From assembly GCF_900176535.1 (NCBI RefSeq), contig NZ_FWXT01000004.1, positions 456,489-520,488 of the forward strand: a stretch of 64,000 nucleotides of DNA, in the 5' to 3' direction. Source of the DNA: Pedobacter africanus. GTDB taxonomy: Bacteria > Bacteroidota > Bacteroidia > Sphingobacteriales > Sphingobacteriaceae. Shown here piece after piece: positions 1 through 7,407 of this stretch. Under the pieces are notes generated by a model. The model had not been told where the DNA came from. It saw only the letters and a list, made by a program, of their open reading frames with translations, and ran no database searches. Position 1 is the first letter of the stretch, and every line of letters begins with the position of its first letter. Both the position numbers and the translations under genes were made by a program.

Positions 1-246
1 GGGGACGGCTCCAAAGGCATTGCTGCGCATGCTCCCTATGATAAGATCATTGTAACCGCAGGCGCCCCCTTTGTGCCTGAAATCTTGCTGAAGCAACTTA
101 AAGTAGGCGGTATTCTGGTGATTCCAGTCGGTGATGAGCACTCGCAGAAAATGGTGACTGTAATTAGGGTAAGTGAAACAGATTTTGAAAGGATAGAGCT
201 GGACACCTTCCGGTTTGTACCCCTGGTAGGCGATCAGGCCTGGTAG
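1..246 (+). CDS. pcm: Protein-L-isoaspartate O-methyltransferase, C-terminal part (5' end outside window)
   Basis: The frame is open from base 1 to a TAG at 244-246 and gives about 81 residues. It runs through the segment IIVTAGAPFVPEILLKQLK, then GGILVIPVGD and a C-terminal FVPLVG, the usual order at the end of PCMT enzymes. These enzymes use S-adenosylmethionine to methylate isoaspartyl residues in aged proteins so that they can be repaired. The SAM-binding glycine motif lies upstream of the window and cannot be checked. The stop abuts the convergent smpB stop with no spacer. The family call rests on this C-terminal pattern only. Confidence 0.85.
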   Translation, partial: GDGSKGIAAHAPYDKIIVTAGAPFVPEILLKQLKVGGILVIPVGDEHSQKMVTVIRVSETDFERIELDTFRFVPLVGDQAW

Positions 247-696
247 TTAAACCTTCATGGCCCGGTCCATTTCCCGTTTAGATTCCCGGTCTTTGATGCT
301 GTCTCTTTTATCGAATTCTTTTTTACCCTGGGCAAGTGCGATTTCTATTTTGGCAAAACCACGCTCATTGGTAAATATGCGTAAGGGTACGATGGTATAG
401 CCCTTTTCCTCACTTTTTACCTTTAACTTTTTCAACTCTTTCTTATGCAGCAGCAGCACACGGTCGCGCTTGATCTCATGATGGTGAAAGGAACTGTGGC
501 TATATTCGGAGATGTGCAGGTTTCTTACATAAAGCACATTGCCTATAAACATACAGAAAGCGTCGGTCATATTGGCCTTACCTTGTCTGATGGCTTTGAT
601 CTCAGTGCCCAGCAGGGCCAGCCCGGCATTATATTTATCTATAATGTGGTAATCAAAGTAGGCTCTCTTATTTTTTATCTGGATGTCGTTCTTCAT
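247..696 (-). CDS. smpB: SsrA-binding protein SmpB
   Basis: 149 residues, the normal SmpB length. SmpB binds tmRNA and brings it to stalled ribosomes so that the nascent chain is tagged and released. Visible signatures are the N-terminal NKRAYFDYHIIDKYNAG, the GTEIKAIRQGKAN segment (SmpB core GTEVKSLR), YTIVPLRIFTN, and a basic C-terminal tail rich in K, R and D that in the family folds in the mRNA channel. The start is an ATG at 694-696. It follows mntH on the same strand with 23 bp between them, so it may be co-transcribed. No tmRNA gene is seen in the window. Confidence 0.96.
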   Translation of the reverse strand: MKNDIQIKNKRAYFDYHIIDKYNAGLALLGTEIKAIRQGKANMTDAFCMFIGNVLYVRNLHISEYSHSSFHHHEIKRDRVLLLHKKELKKLKVKSEEKGYTIVPLRIFTNERGFAKIEIALAQGKKEFDKRDSIKDRESKREMDRAMKV

Positions 697-719
697 AAAG
701 GCCTGCTAATATCCGAAAT

Positions 720-2597
720 TTATCTTACAATCAGTACCGGAATGGCTACTTTATGACGTACAGAATTTACGGTGGTACCCAATATCAGGTCTTTTAAACC
801 CTTGTGCCCGTGCGCGCCCATTACCAGTAACTCCAGCTGTACTTCCTTACTGATCTGTACGATGGCTTTTACAGTGCCGCCAAAACCAATATGCGGACTG
901 GCTTTATAACCCAGGTTAGCCAGGTTATCGCAATATTTCCTGAGGTTTTCTGTATCACTTTGTGTTTCATGGTCCATCGCGGAGTCACCATAGTATCTGG
1001 CCGCTGCGGTTTCCACCACATGGATGAGGTAATAATGTGCCTGTTTCCCTCCCTGGATAAGTGCATGACGGATGGTATTGCGGTCGTTTTTAGAGAAGTC
1101 GACCGTAATGCCTATGCGGGTATAGTTGATTTTTTCTACCTGGTCTATATCGAGGGCATCGCCATGGGGAACGTTGTTGTTTTCACGTCTAATGCGGCTT
1201 ACTATAGGATAAACAAAGATGTACAAGAGCAGCAAGCCAATGAAAACAGCCAGGGGCACTATTATAGCATATACATACCAGCCACCATCAGCTCCCCAGC
1301 CTCTGATCTCTTCAATCACCAACTTTACGTTTAAGCCCACAATGATGAGTGAACTTATCCAGGCCAGAACCTTTACCCAGGTTTTAATAGCAAAACCTTT
1401 CATGGTCTTTTTATCGGAGGTCAGGTGGATCAGGGGGATTACTGCAAAACCAAGCTGCAGGCTTAAAACCACCTGGCTAAGGATCAGCAATCCGCCCAAT
1501 GCGTCATCACCCAATATCAATATGGTGAAAAATGCAGGAATGATGGCGAGCAAACGGGTAATTAACCTGCGCAACCAGGGTTGAATGCGTAATTTCAGGT
1601 GACCTTCCATTACAATTTGTCCGGCCAGGGTGCCGGTAACAGTAGAGCTTTGCCCTGCCGCAATCAGTGCAATGGCGAAAAGGGCTGGGGCAACATTGCC
1701 AAATATATGCTGAAGTAATTTGTGGGCGTCCTGTATTTCTGCTACTTCATGTAATCCATTTTTATAAAAAGCGGCGGCAGCAAGGATGAGTATAGCGGCA
1801 TTTACAAAAAATGCCAGGTTAAGGGCTACTGCAGTATCAATGAAATTGAATTTTATGGCCTCCCGGATGCCTTTGTCGTCGCGCTCAAATTTCCTGGTTT
1901 GTACCAGCGACGAGTGCAAATAAAGGTTATGCGGCATCACCGTAGCACCTATAATCCCTATGGCGATGTATAAGGCTTCGCCGGATAACATGGAAGGTTC
2001 AAATCCACGCGCTATCTCTTTAATTGATGGCTCCACAATAAACATCTCTATCAGGAAAGAGACACCCACAATGAATACCATAGATACAATGAAGGCCTCC
2101 ATTTTTCGCATGCCCTTATTGAGCAGGAACAGGAGCAGCACGGTATCAAAAATGGTGATGCTGATGCCCCAGATGAGGGGGAGTCCGAATAAAAGGTTCA
2201 GACCAATGGCCATACCAATAATTTCGGCCAGATCGCAGGCTACAATAGCTGTTTGTGCCAGTCCGAATAAGGGGATATTGACCCATTTGGGATAAGCATT
2301 TCTGGAGGCCTGTGCCAGGTCAAGCCCCCTTACGATGCCCAGGCGTGCACTTAACGACTGCAGCAACAGGGCAATTAGGTTAGACATGAGCAGTACCCAG
2401 ATCAGCTGATAACCAAATTTACTCCCCCCGGCAATGTCTGTTGCCCAGTTTCCAGGATCCATGTAACCCACACTTACCAGGTAAGCCGGACCAATGAAGG
2501 AGAGGATACGACGCCAACCCCTGCGTTTGCTGGTATCTACACTCTGGTGTACCTCGCTTAAGGATTGGGTGTCTTTATGTTGCTGAGCGGTTTTCAT
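720..2597 (-). CDS. mntH: Nramp-family Mn2+/Fe2+ transporter with C-terminal UspA domain
   Basis: 625 residues. The first ~470 are an Nramp proton-coupled divalent-metal importer: DPGNW at 47-51 (TM1 metal site) and MPHN at 221-224 (TM6 metal site), with about eleven hydrophobic helices. After a basic linker, residues ~490-625 form a universal-stress (UspA) domain ending in a G-x2-G-x9-G-T type nucleotide motif at about 593-610 (MGAHGHKG...LGTT). Classical MntH proteins are 410-440 residues and lack this domain, so it is a fusion, perhaps an ATP-sensing regulatory module (inference). The ATG lies 2 bp after the mntR stop, so the two genes form an operon and transport is probably under MntR control. 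Confidence 0.93.
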   Translation of the reverse strand: MKTAQQHKDTQSLSEVHQSVDTSKRRGWRRILSFIGPAYLVSVGYMDPGNWATDIAGGSKFGYQLIWVLLMSNLIALLLQSLSARLGIVRGLDLAQASRNAYPKWVNIPLFGLAQTAIVACDLAEIIGMAIGLNLLFGLPLIWGISITIFDTVLLLFLLNKGMRKMEAFIVSMVFIVGVSFLIEMFIVEPSIKEIARGFEPSMLSGEALYIAIGIIGATVMPHNLYLHSSLVQTRKFERDDKGIREAIKFNFIDTAVALNLAFFVNAAILILAAAAFYKNGLHEVAEIQDAHKLLQHIFGNVAPALFAIALIAAGQSSTVTGTLAGQIVMEGHLKLRIQPWLRRLITRLLAIIPAFFTILILGDDALGGLLILSQVVLSLQLGFAVIPLIHLTSDKKTMKGFAIKTWVKVLAWISSLIIVGLNVKLVIEEIRGWGADGGWYVYAIIVPLAVFIGLLLLYIFVYPIVSRIRRENNNVPHGDALDIDQVEKINYTRIGITVDFSKNDRNTIRHALIQGGKQAHYYLIHVVETAAARYYGDSAMDHETQSDTENLRKYCDNLANLGYKASPHIGFGGTVKAIVQISKEVQLELLVMGAHGHKGLKDLILGTTVNSVRHKVAIPVLIVR

Positions 2598-2599
2598 GC

Positions 2600-3253
2600 T
2601 TATAGTTTAATGAGGATATGTTTGGCTACTTCCCGGCTTACATTGATCTTTTTTTGTTCCAGGTTCAATTCTATGGAGCCATCAAAATCATTGATCTCCA
2701 TAATTTTAACCTTTTTTCCCAGGGTAAGCCCAGATTTTTCAAGGTGTTTTAAAAATGCAGAAGAGTGTTCGCTTACACCCATAATCAAGCCCTGATCTTC
2801 AGCCTTAAGTTTATTTAGTTTAACAAAGGGAACGGCAATGAAATTTCCGCTTTTATCCGGAATGGGATCACCATGGGGGTCACTTTTAGGGAAGCCGAGG
2901 AATTCATCCAGACGTTCTACCAGGTCGGCAGATTGGATATGTTCCAGGTCTTCGGCAATATCATGTACCTCGTCCCATTTGAAATTTAATTTTTCTACCA
3001 GAAAAACTTCCCAGAGACGGTGTTTACGGACAATATTCACGGCTGCCGACTTTCCTGATGTTGTAAGCTGCACCCCCTGGTATTTCTTATAATCTACCAG
3101 TTGCTTGTCGGCCAGCTTTTTCATCATATCGGTAACGGAGGCTGCTTTTGTCTGCATTTTCTCTGCAATGGCATTGGTTTGTACAGGGGCATCGTGGTAC
3201 TGTGACAGATGGTATATGGTTTTCAGGTAGTTCTCTTCAGTAAACGTTTGCAT
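2600..3253 (-). CDS. mntR: DtxR/MntR-family metal-dependent transcriptional repressor
   Basis: 217 residues from the ATG at 3251-3253. The frame stays open 98 codons further upstream, but that stretch is AT-rich, crosses the operator and promoter, and does not resemble the family. Domains: winged helix ~1-65 (starting FTEENYLKTIYHLSQ, typical of DtxR), dimerisation and metal-binding helices ~65-140 (HRLWEVFLVEKL, DEVHDIAEDLEHIQS), and an FeoA/SH3-like C-terminal domain ~145-217. Members repress metal uptake when Mn2+ or Fe2+ is bound. It is the first gene of mntR-mntH and probably represses itself through the inverted repeat at 3259-3284. Confidence 0.93.
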   Translation of the reverse strand: MQTFTEENYLKTIYHLSQYHDAPVQTNAIAEKMQTKAASVTDMMKKLADKQLVDYKKYQGVQLTTSGKSAAVNIVRKHRLWEVFLVEKLNFKWDEVHDIAEDLEHIQSADLVERLDEFLGFPKSDPHGDPIPDKSGNFIAVPFVKLNKLKAEDQGLIMGVSEHSSAFLKHLEKSGLTLGKKVKIMEINDFDGSIELNLEQKKINVSREVAKHILIKL

Positions 3254-3258
3254 TTTTG

Positions 3259-3284
3259 TTTGTCTAACTAAATGTTTAGACAAA
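3259..3284 (-). promoter_or_regulatory. Predicted MntR operator overlapping the mntR-mntH -7 box
   Basis: A near-perfect inverted repeat: left arm TTTGTCTAAC (3259-3268), 6-bp spacer, right arm TTTAGACAAA (3275-3284), 9 of 10 arm positions matching. It lies 5-31 bp upstream of the mntR ATG. On the minus strand the sequence TAGATTTG (3288-3281) fits the Bacteroidota -7 box TAnnTTTG and shares four bases with the right arm. A bound repressor dimer would therefore cover the promoter. Binding by MntR is inferred from position and symmetry. Confidence 0.75.
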
Positions 3285-3341
3285 TCTAAAAAAAATATTA
3301 AGAAATAATCTGTAATTTTTTTGTTTTTATTTAGAATAAAA

Positions 3342-3374
3342 TTTGGCAGGTAAGCAGTTCTTATTCTATATTTG
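3342..3374 (+). promoter_or_regulatory. Bacteroidota-type promoter of the Lrp-family gene
   Basis: TTTG at 3342-3345, a 21-bp spacer, and TATATTTG at 3367-3374 match the Bacteroidota sigma-ABfr consensus (TTTG, 19-21 bp, TAnnTTTG). The predicted start site is near 3381, leaving a leader of about 12 nt before the ATG at 3393. An upstream in-frame start at 3372 would lie inside the -7 box, so this promoter also settles the gene start. Confidence 0.65.
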
Positions 3375-3392
3375 GCAGATATTTTTAAGATA

Positions 3393-3863
3393 ATGGCAGC
3401 AGAACTAGATAAAACAGATTTTAAGATTCTTAAATTATTACAGGAAAACGGCAGGATGACCAATCTGCTGTTGTCGCAGGAGATCGGCTTATCGCCCGCG
3501 CCAACATTAGAACGGGTAAGGAAGCTGGAAGTATCTGGTTTTATCAAGAGCTATCATGCTTTGGTTGATGAAGAAAAGCTGGGTTTGGGTATCAAAACCT
3601 TTATACAGGTTCAGTTGGATTTTCATAAGAACAATACGATACAGATTTTTCTGGATGAGGTAAACCAGATCAAAGAGATTACGGAATGTCACCACGTAAC
3701 TGGCCAGGCCGATTTTCTTTTAAAGGTATATGTCAATGACATCAAGGCTTATGAACGCCTGATTATGGATAAGATCAGTAAGATCTCTGTAGTAAAGACT
3801 TTTCAGACTATGATGATCATGTCGACTACCAAGAAGGAGCCGATTGTGCCTTTAGAGTACTGA
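3393..3863 (+). CDS. Lrp/AsnC-family transcriptional regulator
   Basis: 156 residues, standard for the family. N-terminal winged HTH at ~5-65 (LDKTDFKILKLLQENGRM... LSPAPTLERVRKLE) and a C-terminal AsnC/RAM ligand-binding domain at ~70-150 (the VTGQADFLLKVYV segment is typical). Such proteins form octamers or dimers and respond to amino acids. A hydrophobic-residue regulon is possible, but the ligand cannot be read from sequence. It is a stand-alone gene, convergent with ung, and ends in a bidirectional terminator. The start was chosen at 3393, downstream of a clear promoter. Confidence 0.92.
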   Translation: MAAELDKTDFKILKLLQENGRMTNLLLSQEIGLSPAPTLERVRKLEVSGFIKSYHALVDEEKLGLGIKTFIQVQLDFHKNNTIQIFLDEVNQIKEITECHHVTGQADFLLKVYVNDIKAYERLIMDKISKISVVKTFQTMMIMSTTKKEPIVPLEY

Positions 3864-3871
3864 TAAGGACT

Positions 3872-3914
3872 AAAAATAAAGCGGCCTGCAGACTATACAG
3901 GCCGCTTTATTTTT
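3872..3914. terminator. Bidirectional terminator between lrp-like gene and ung
   Basis: 17-bp perfect stem (3872-3888 with 3898-3914) built on AAAGCGGCCTG / CAGGCCGCTTT, with a 9-nt loop. A and T runs flank both sides, so it works in both directions. The last bases of the right arm overlap the ung stop codon (3913-3915). Confidence 0.92.
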
Positions 3915-4590
3915 AGGTAATCTGCCAGTTTATAGGTTCCTTTCCCAGTTCAATTAATTTTGCGTTTGCCCTGGAAAAAGGTTTGCTGCCCAGAAAGCCA
4001 TTGTAGGCCGAAAAGGGTGAGGGGTGTGCGGAGGCAATAATCGTATGCTTTGTTTTGTCAATTAATGACGCTTTATTTTGTGCATACCTGCCCCATAGCA
4101 GGAAGATAAGACCATTTCGTTTTTCAGACAGTTCAGTAATGATTTTATCGGTAAAGGTTTCCCAGCCTTTGCCCTGGTGGGAGCCGGCCTCGTGTGCTTT
4201 CACGGTAAGCGTAGCATTGAGTAGTAAAACACCTTCATCCGCCCATTGTGTAAGATTTCCATGGCTGGGGATGGAAAATCCGGGAATGTCATCTGCCAGT
4301 TCCTTATATATGTTTTTTAAGGATGGTGGTACGGCAACTCCTTTTTGTACAGAGAACGACAAACCATGGGCCTGGCCGGTTCCATGGTAAGGGTCTTGTC
4401 CTAAAATTACTACCTTAACTTTATCAAAAGGTGTATGGTTTAAGGCATTGAATATATCCGCACCTTTAGGGTAAATGATATGGCCTTTCTGTTTTTCTTC
4501 CAGTAAAAAGGCTTTAAGTGATTTCATATAGGGCTTTTCGAACTCCTCATGAAGTACCTTCAACCAGCTTTCTTCTAATGCAGCAGACAT
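3913..4590 (-). CDS. ung: Uracil-DNA glycosylase, family 1
   Basis: 225 residues. It removes uracil from DNA by cleaving the N-glycosidic bond, starting base-excision repair. The water-activating motif GQDPYH is at 64-69 (catalytic Asp66) and the DNA-intercalation loop HPSPFSA starts at His189. GVLLLNATLTV and the FLLWG strand are also present. All catalytic residues are intact and the length equals that of the E. coli enzyme. The gene is alone on this strand and convergent with the Lrp-type regulator. Confidence 0.97.
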   Translation of the reverse strand: MSAALEESWLKVLHEEFEKPYMKSLKAFLLEEKQKGHIIYPKGADIFNALNHTPFDKVKVVILGQDPYHGTGQAHGLSFSVQKGVAVPPSLKNIYKELADDIPGFSIPSHGNLTQWADEGVLLLNATLTVKAHEAGSHQGKGWETFTDKIITELSEKRNGLIFLLWGRYAQNKASLIDKTKHTIIASAHPSPFSAYNGFLGSKPFSRANAKLIELGKEPINWQIT

Positions 4591-4741
4591 GTTTTATTTT
4601 GGAATTGATAATGTTGTTAATGATTCTTTTTTTTATGGAAATCGGGCTTGTAAACTATGCCTCCTTTTTTTGTTGAAATTATAAATTAAATCTAATTTCT
4701 GGTATTTAAACACGATATTTGCAAAAAAAATATAATAGCGT

Positions 4742-5281
4742 ATGCCAAATGTAGTTCGTTTGATTTTAGGTTTTGCAGTGTTGGGAGGTTCAATTGCCCT
4801 TATGGTCTTTGGATTCTGGGGTTGGGGGATTTTGGCCCTTTTTGTCAGTATTTTAATTTTTGTTACTTTTTTCTTCAATGAAAATATGCTGCTGGCCCAG
4901 TGGTTCTTAAGAAAAGACAATATGGCTAAGGCCGAAGTTTATTTAAGACGGATCAGCAATTATGAGAAACAACTCATTAGGGTTCAGCATGGTTATTATA
5001 ACCTTTTAATTGGCTTAATTGAGTCTAGAAAAGCGCCGATGCAATCAGAAAAGTATTTTAAGAAATCACTTTCTTTAGGTTTGCACATGGACCACAATAT
5101 TGCATTGGCTAAGTTGAGCCTTGCAGGAATCGCAATGGCAAAACGCAATAAACGCGAAGCCCAGATGTATTTGTCAGAGGCCAAGAAAGCAGATAAAAAC
5201 AAATTACTGGCCGATCAGATCAAACAAATGAAAGACCAGATGGGGATGATGGATAAGCAGCAGCAGGTAAGATACAGATAA
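4742..5281 (+). CDS. Small membrane protein with TPR-like cytoplasmic region
   Basis: 179 residues, function unknown. Residues ~5-48 form one or two hydrophobic helices (LILGFAVLGGSIALMVFGFW and GILALFVSILIFVTFFF). The rest is helical and looks like TPR units: KAEVYLRRISNYEKQ, then YYNLLIGLIESRKAPM with SEKYFKKSLSLGL, then ALAKLSLAGIAMAKRNKREAQMYLSEAKK. It ends in a Met/Gln-rich tail. TPR arrays usually mediate protein contacts, so it may be a membrane-anchored scaffold (inference). GATATTTG at 4714-4721 resembles a -7 box. It has its own terminator and no operon partner. Confidence 0.75.
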   Translation: MPNVVRLILGFAVLGGSIALMVFGFWGWGILALFVSILIFVTFFFNENMLLAQWFLRKDNMAKAEVYLRRISNYEKQLIRVQHGYYNLLIGLIESRKAPMQSEKYFKKSLSLGLHMDHNIALAKLSLAGIAMAKRNKREAQMYLSEAKKADKNKLLADQIKQMKDQMGMMDKQQQVRYR

Positions 5282-5284
5282 ACC

Positions 5285-5315
5285 AAAGCCACATGAAAAT
5301 GTGGCTTTTTTATTT
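5285..5315 (+). terminator. Rho-independent terminator after the TPR-like gene
   Basis: 10-bp perfect stem AAAGCCACAT / ATGTGGCTTT (5285-5294 with 5299-5308), GAAA tetraloop, followed by a T-rich tail. The T run extends over the stop codon of the convergent small ORF ending at 5310. Confidence 0.9.
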
Positions 5316-5537
5316 ATCGCTTAACCTGTCGAAATTTTCGCTTGCTTCGGCATAGGAAGTTCTGCTGATGATGTCGTCTTCCAGGTAATCTTTACTTCTG
5401 CTGAAGAACAATTGCTCGGACTGTATCCTGGTAATGAGCTGACGGATTAAGGTCAGGTCAAACGCCTCTTTGCTTAATTTGATGCAATATTCTTTTTCGG
5501 TAATTTCCAGACTTGAACTGTTCATAATCGTTATCAT
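5310..5537 (-). CDS. Hypothetical protein, 75 residues
   Basis: Short soluble protein rich in charged residues. An N-terminal part (LEITEKEYCIKLSKEAFDL) is followed by a helical part ending SYAEASENFDRLSDK. There is no signal peptide, membrane segment or known motif. A second ATG at 5523-5525 gives a 71-residue form (MNSSSLEI...) and could be the true start. It sits between two terminators (5285-5315 and 5551-5590), so it is a single-gene unit or reads from a weak promoter in the 35 bp upstream. Coding is plausible from the composition and the tidy fit between terminators. No function is proposed. Confidence 0.6.
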   Translation of the reverse strand: MITIMNSSSLEITEKEYCIKLSKEAFDLTLIRQLITRIQSEQLFFSRSKDYLEDDIISRTSYAEASENFDRLSDK

Positions 5538-5550
5538 TTAAATCTGCATA

Positions 5551-5590
5551 AAAATAAAAAAGGCTTGCTGCATTTTTTGCAGCAAGCCTT
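5551..5590 (-). terminator. Terminator of lysS
   Basis: 13-bp perfect stem AAGGCTTGCTGCA / TGCAGCAAGCCTT (5560-5572 with 5578-5590) and a 5-nt loop. On the minus strand the stem is followed by TTTTTATTTT. It lies 22 bp past the lysS stop. Confidence 0.93.
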
Positions 5591-5611
5591 TAAGCTTTTG
5601 TTATTTCTGTG

Positions 5612-7333
5612 TTAAGCAAACCAGGTCATCACTTCTTCTTTTGAAGGCATATTCAATTCCAGCTTCAGCTTTTTGCGCATGCCACCAAGGTCGTTAAATA
5701 CCTTATTAGGATTAGCGCCTTTCAACTCTTCAAGGGTATTGATGTTCATTTTTCTGATCACCTGTACCCATTCAGCCGGAATACCTGCATTTACAAAATC
5801 TTCATCTGTAGTTACTTTAGCTTTCTTTTCAGGACGCATCTGGGGGAAGAACAATACTTCCTGTATGGTCGACTGGTTGGTCATCAGCATCACCAGGCGG
5901 TCTATGCCTATACCCAGTCCGGATGTTGGTGGCATGCCGTATTCCAGGGCACGGATAAAATCATCATCCATGACCATAGCCTCATCATCGCCTCTTGCTG
6001 CAAGTTTCAGCTGATCCTCAAAGCGCTCACGCTGATCGATCGGGTCATTGAGCTCTGAATAGGCATTGGCAATTTCCTTGCCCATTACAAACAATTCAAA
6101 ACGCTCTACAAGCCCTTCCTTGCTTCTGTGCTTTTTAGCCAATGGGGTCATTTCCAGCGGATAATCTGTAATGTATGTTGGCTGGATCAGGTTGGCTTCA
6201 ACCTTTTCGCTGAAAAGCTCATCAATCAGTTTGCCCCGTCCCATAGAAGCATCTACTTCTATGTTCAGGTTTTTGCAGACTTCCCTGATCTCCGTTTCTG
6301 AAAGGGCAGAAACGTCGATACCAGTATATTTCTGGATAGACTCATACATGGTCAGTTTTTCGTATGGGCCTTCAAAATTGATCTCATGCTCAGCAACTTT
6401 TACAACCGCTGTGCCGTGAATAGCTACCGCTACTTTTTCCAGGCATTCTTCTACCATGGCCATCATCCAGATATAATCTTTATAGGCCACATAGATCTCC
6501 ATAGAGGTAAATTCGGGGTTGTGTGTGCGGTCCATCCCTTCATTTCTGAACATCTTACCGAACTCATAAACGCCGTCAAAGCCCGCTACGATTAACCTTT
6601 TCAGGTAAAGTTCATTGGCAATACGCAGGTACAATGGCATGTCGAGCGTGTTGTGATGGGTAGCAAAAGGACGTGCAGCAGCACCGCCGTGAATGGGTTG
6701 CAGGATAGGTGTCTCTACTTCCATCCAGCCCTGATCGTCAAAGTACCCCCTCATGGTATTGATCACCTTAGACCGGTTCATGAAGATCTGTTTGAAATGC
6801 GGGTTTACGGTCAGGTCAACATAACGTTGTCTGTAGCGCATTTCCGGATCAGTAAAACCATCGTATATATTGCCTTCTTCGTCGCGTTTAACAATGGGCA
6901 GTGGTTTTAAGGATTTGGACAAAAGGGTCAGTTCAGTAACGTGCAGCGAGATTTCACCGGTTTGCGTTGTGAAAACATATCCCTTCACGCCGATAAAATC
7001 GCCCAGGTCCATTAATTTTTTAAATACCGTGTTGTACAGGGTTTTGTCTTCACCCGGACAAAGATCGTCACGTTTCAAATAAACCTGTATCCTGCCGGTC
7101 GAATCCTGCAATTCTACAAAAGACGCGCTGCCCATGATCCTGCGGCTCATGATCCGTCCTGCAATACTGATGTTCTTATAGGCCGTCTTGTCGCGTTCGT
7201 AGTTGGCTAAAATATCTGCTGCATTGGCAGTGATTTCAAAGGCTTCGGCAGGGTAGGGATTGATGCCCAGCTCACGTAATTGGTTCAGCGAATTACGGCG
7301 CAATACTTCTAGTTCTGATAGTCCTGTACTCAT
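5612..7333 (-). CDS. lysS: Lysyl-tRNA synthetase, class II
   Basis: 573 residues. It charges tRNA-Lys with lysine via lysyl-adenylate in the cytoplasm. An N-terminal OB-fold anticodon-binding domain at ~55-165 (ISIAGRIMSRRIMGSASF) is followed by the class II core with motif 2 (FRNEGMDRTHNPEFT) and motif 3 (GLGIGIDRLVMLM). About 70 extra residues after motif 3 (from ~505, ending SKEEVMTWFA) form a helical extension absent from the ~505-residue E. coli enzyme. I believe it is common in Bacteroidota. TATTTTTG on the minus strand (7401-7394) is a -7 box candidate, giving a leader of about 55 nt. Confidence 0.97.
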   Translation of the reverse strand: MSTGLSELEVLRRNSLNQLRELGINPYPAEAFEITANAADILANYERDKTAYKNISIAGRIMSRRIMGSASFVELQDSTGRIQVYLKRDDLCPGEDKTLYNTVFKKLMDLGDFIGVKGYVFTTQTGEISLHVTELTLLSKSLKPLPIVKRDEEGNIYDGFTDPEMRYRQRYVDLTVNPHFKQIFMNRSKVINTMRGYFDDQGWMEVETPILQPIHGGAAARPFATHHNTLDMPLYLRIANELYLKRLIVAGFDGVYEFGKMFRNEGMDRTHNPEFTSMEIYVAYKDYIWMMAMVEECLEKVAVAIHGTAVVKVAEHEINFEGPYEKLTMYESIQKYTGIDVSALSETEIREVCKNLNIEVDASMGRGKLIDELFSEKVEANLIQPTYITDYPLEMTPLAKKHRSKEGLVERFELFVMGKEIANAYSELNDPIDQRERFEDQLKLAARGDDEAMVMDDDFIRALEYGMPPTSGLGIGIDRLVMLMTNQSTIQEVLFFPQMRPEKKAKVTTDEDFVNAGIPAEWVQVIRKMNINTLEELKGANPNKVFNDLGGMRKKLKLELNMPSKEEVMTWFA

Positions 7334-7407
7334 ATATTTTTTGTATCGGCCTTAGGGCCAGATAGCTTGATTGTGTAATAATGTAAAATTAGGCAAAAAT
7401 AGGGATT

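Noticed and set aside
2565..2795. Plus-strand open frame opposite the mntH/mntR junction
   Set aside because: Antisense shadow of real genes; no start context or family similarity. The many other frames antisense to long genes were rejected for the same reason.
3254..3547. N-terminal extension of mntR
   Set aside because: 98 codons with no family similarity, covering the operator, the promoter and the Lrp gene's start region; the ATG at 3251-3253 matches DtxR starts.
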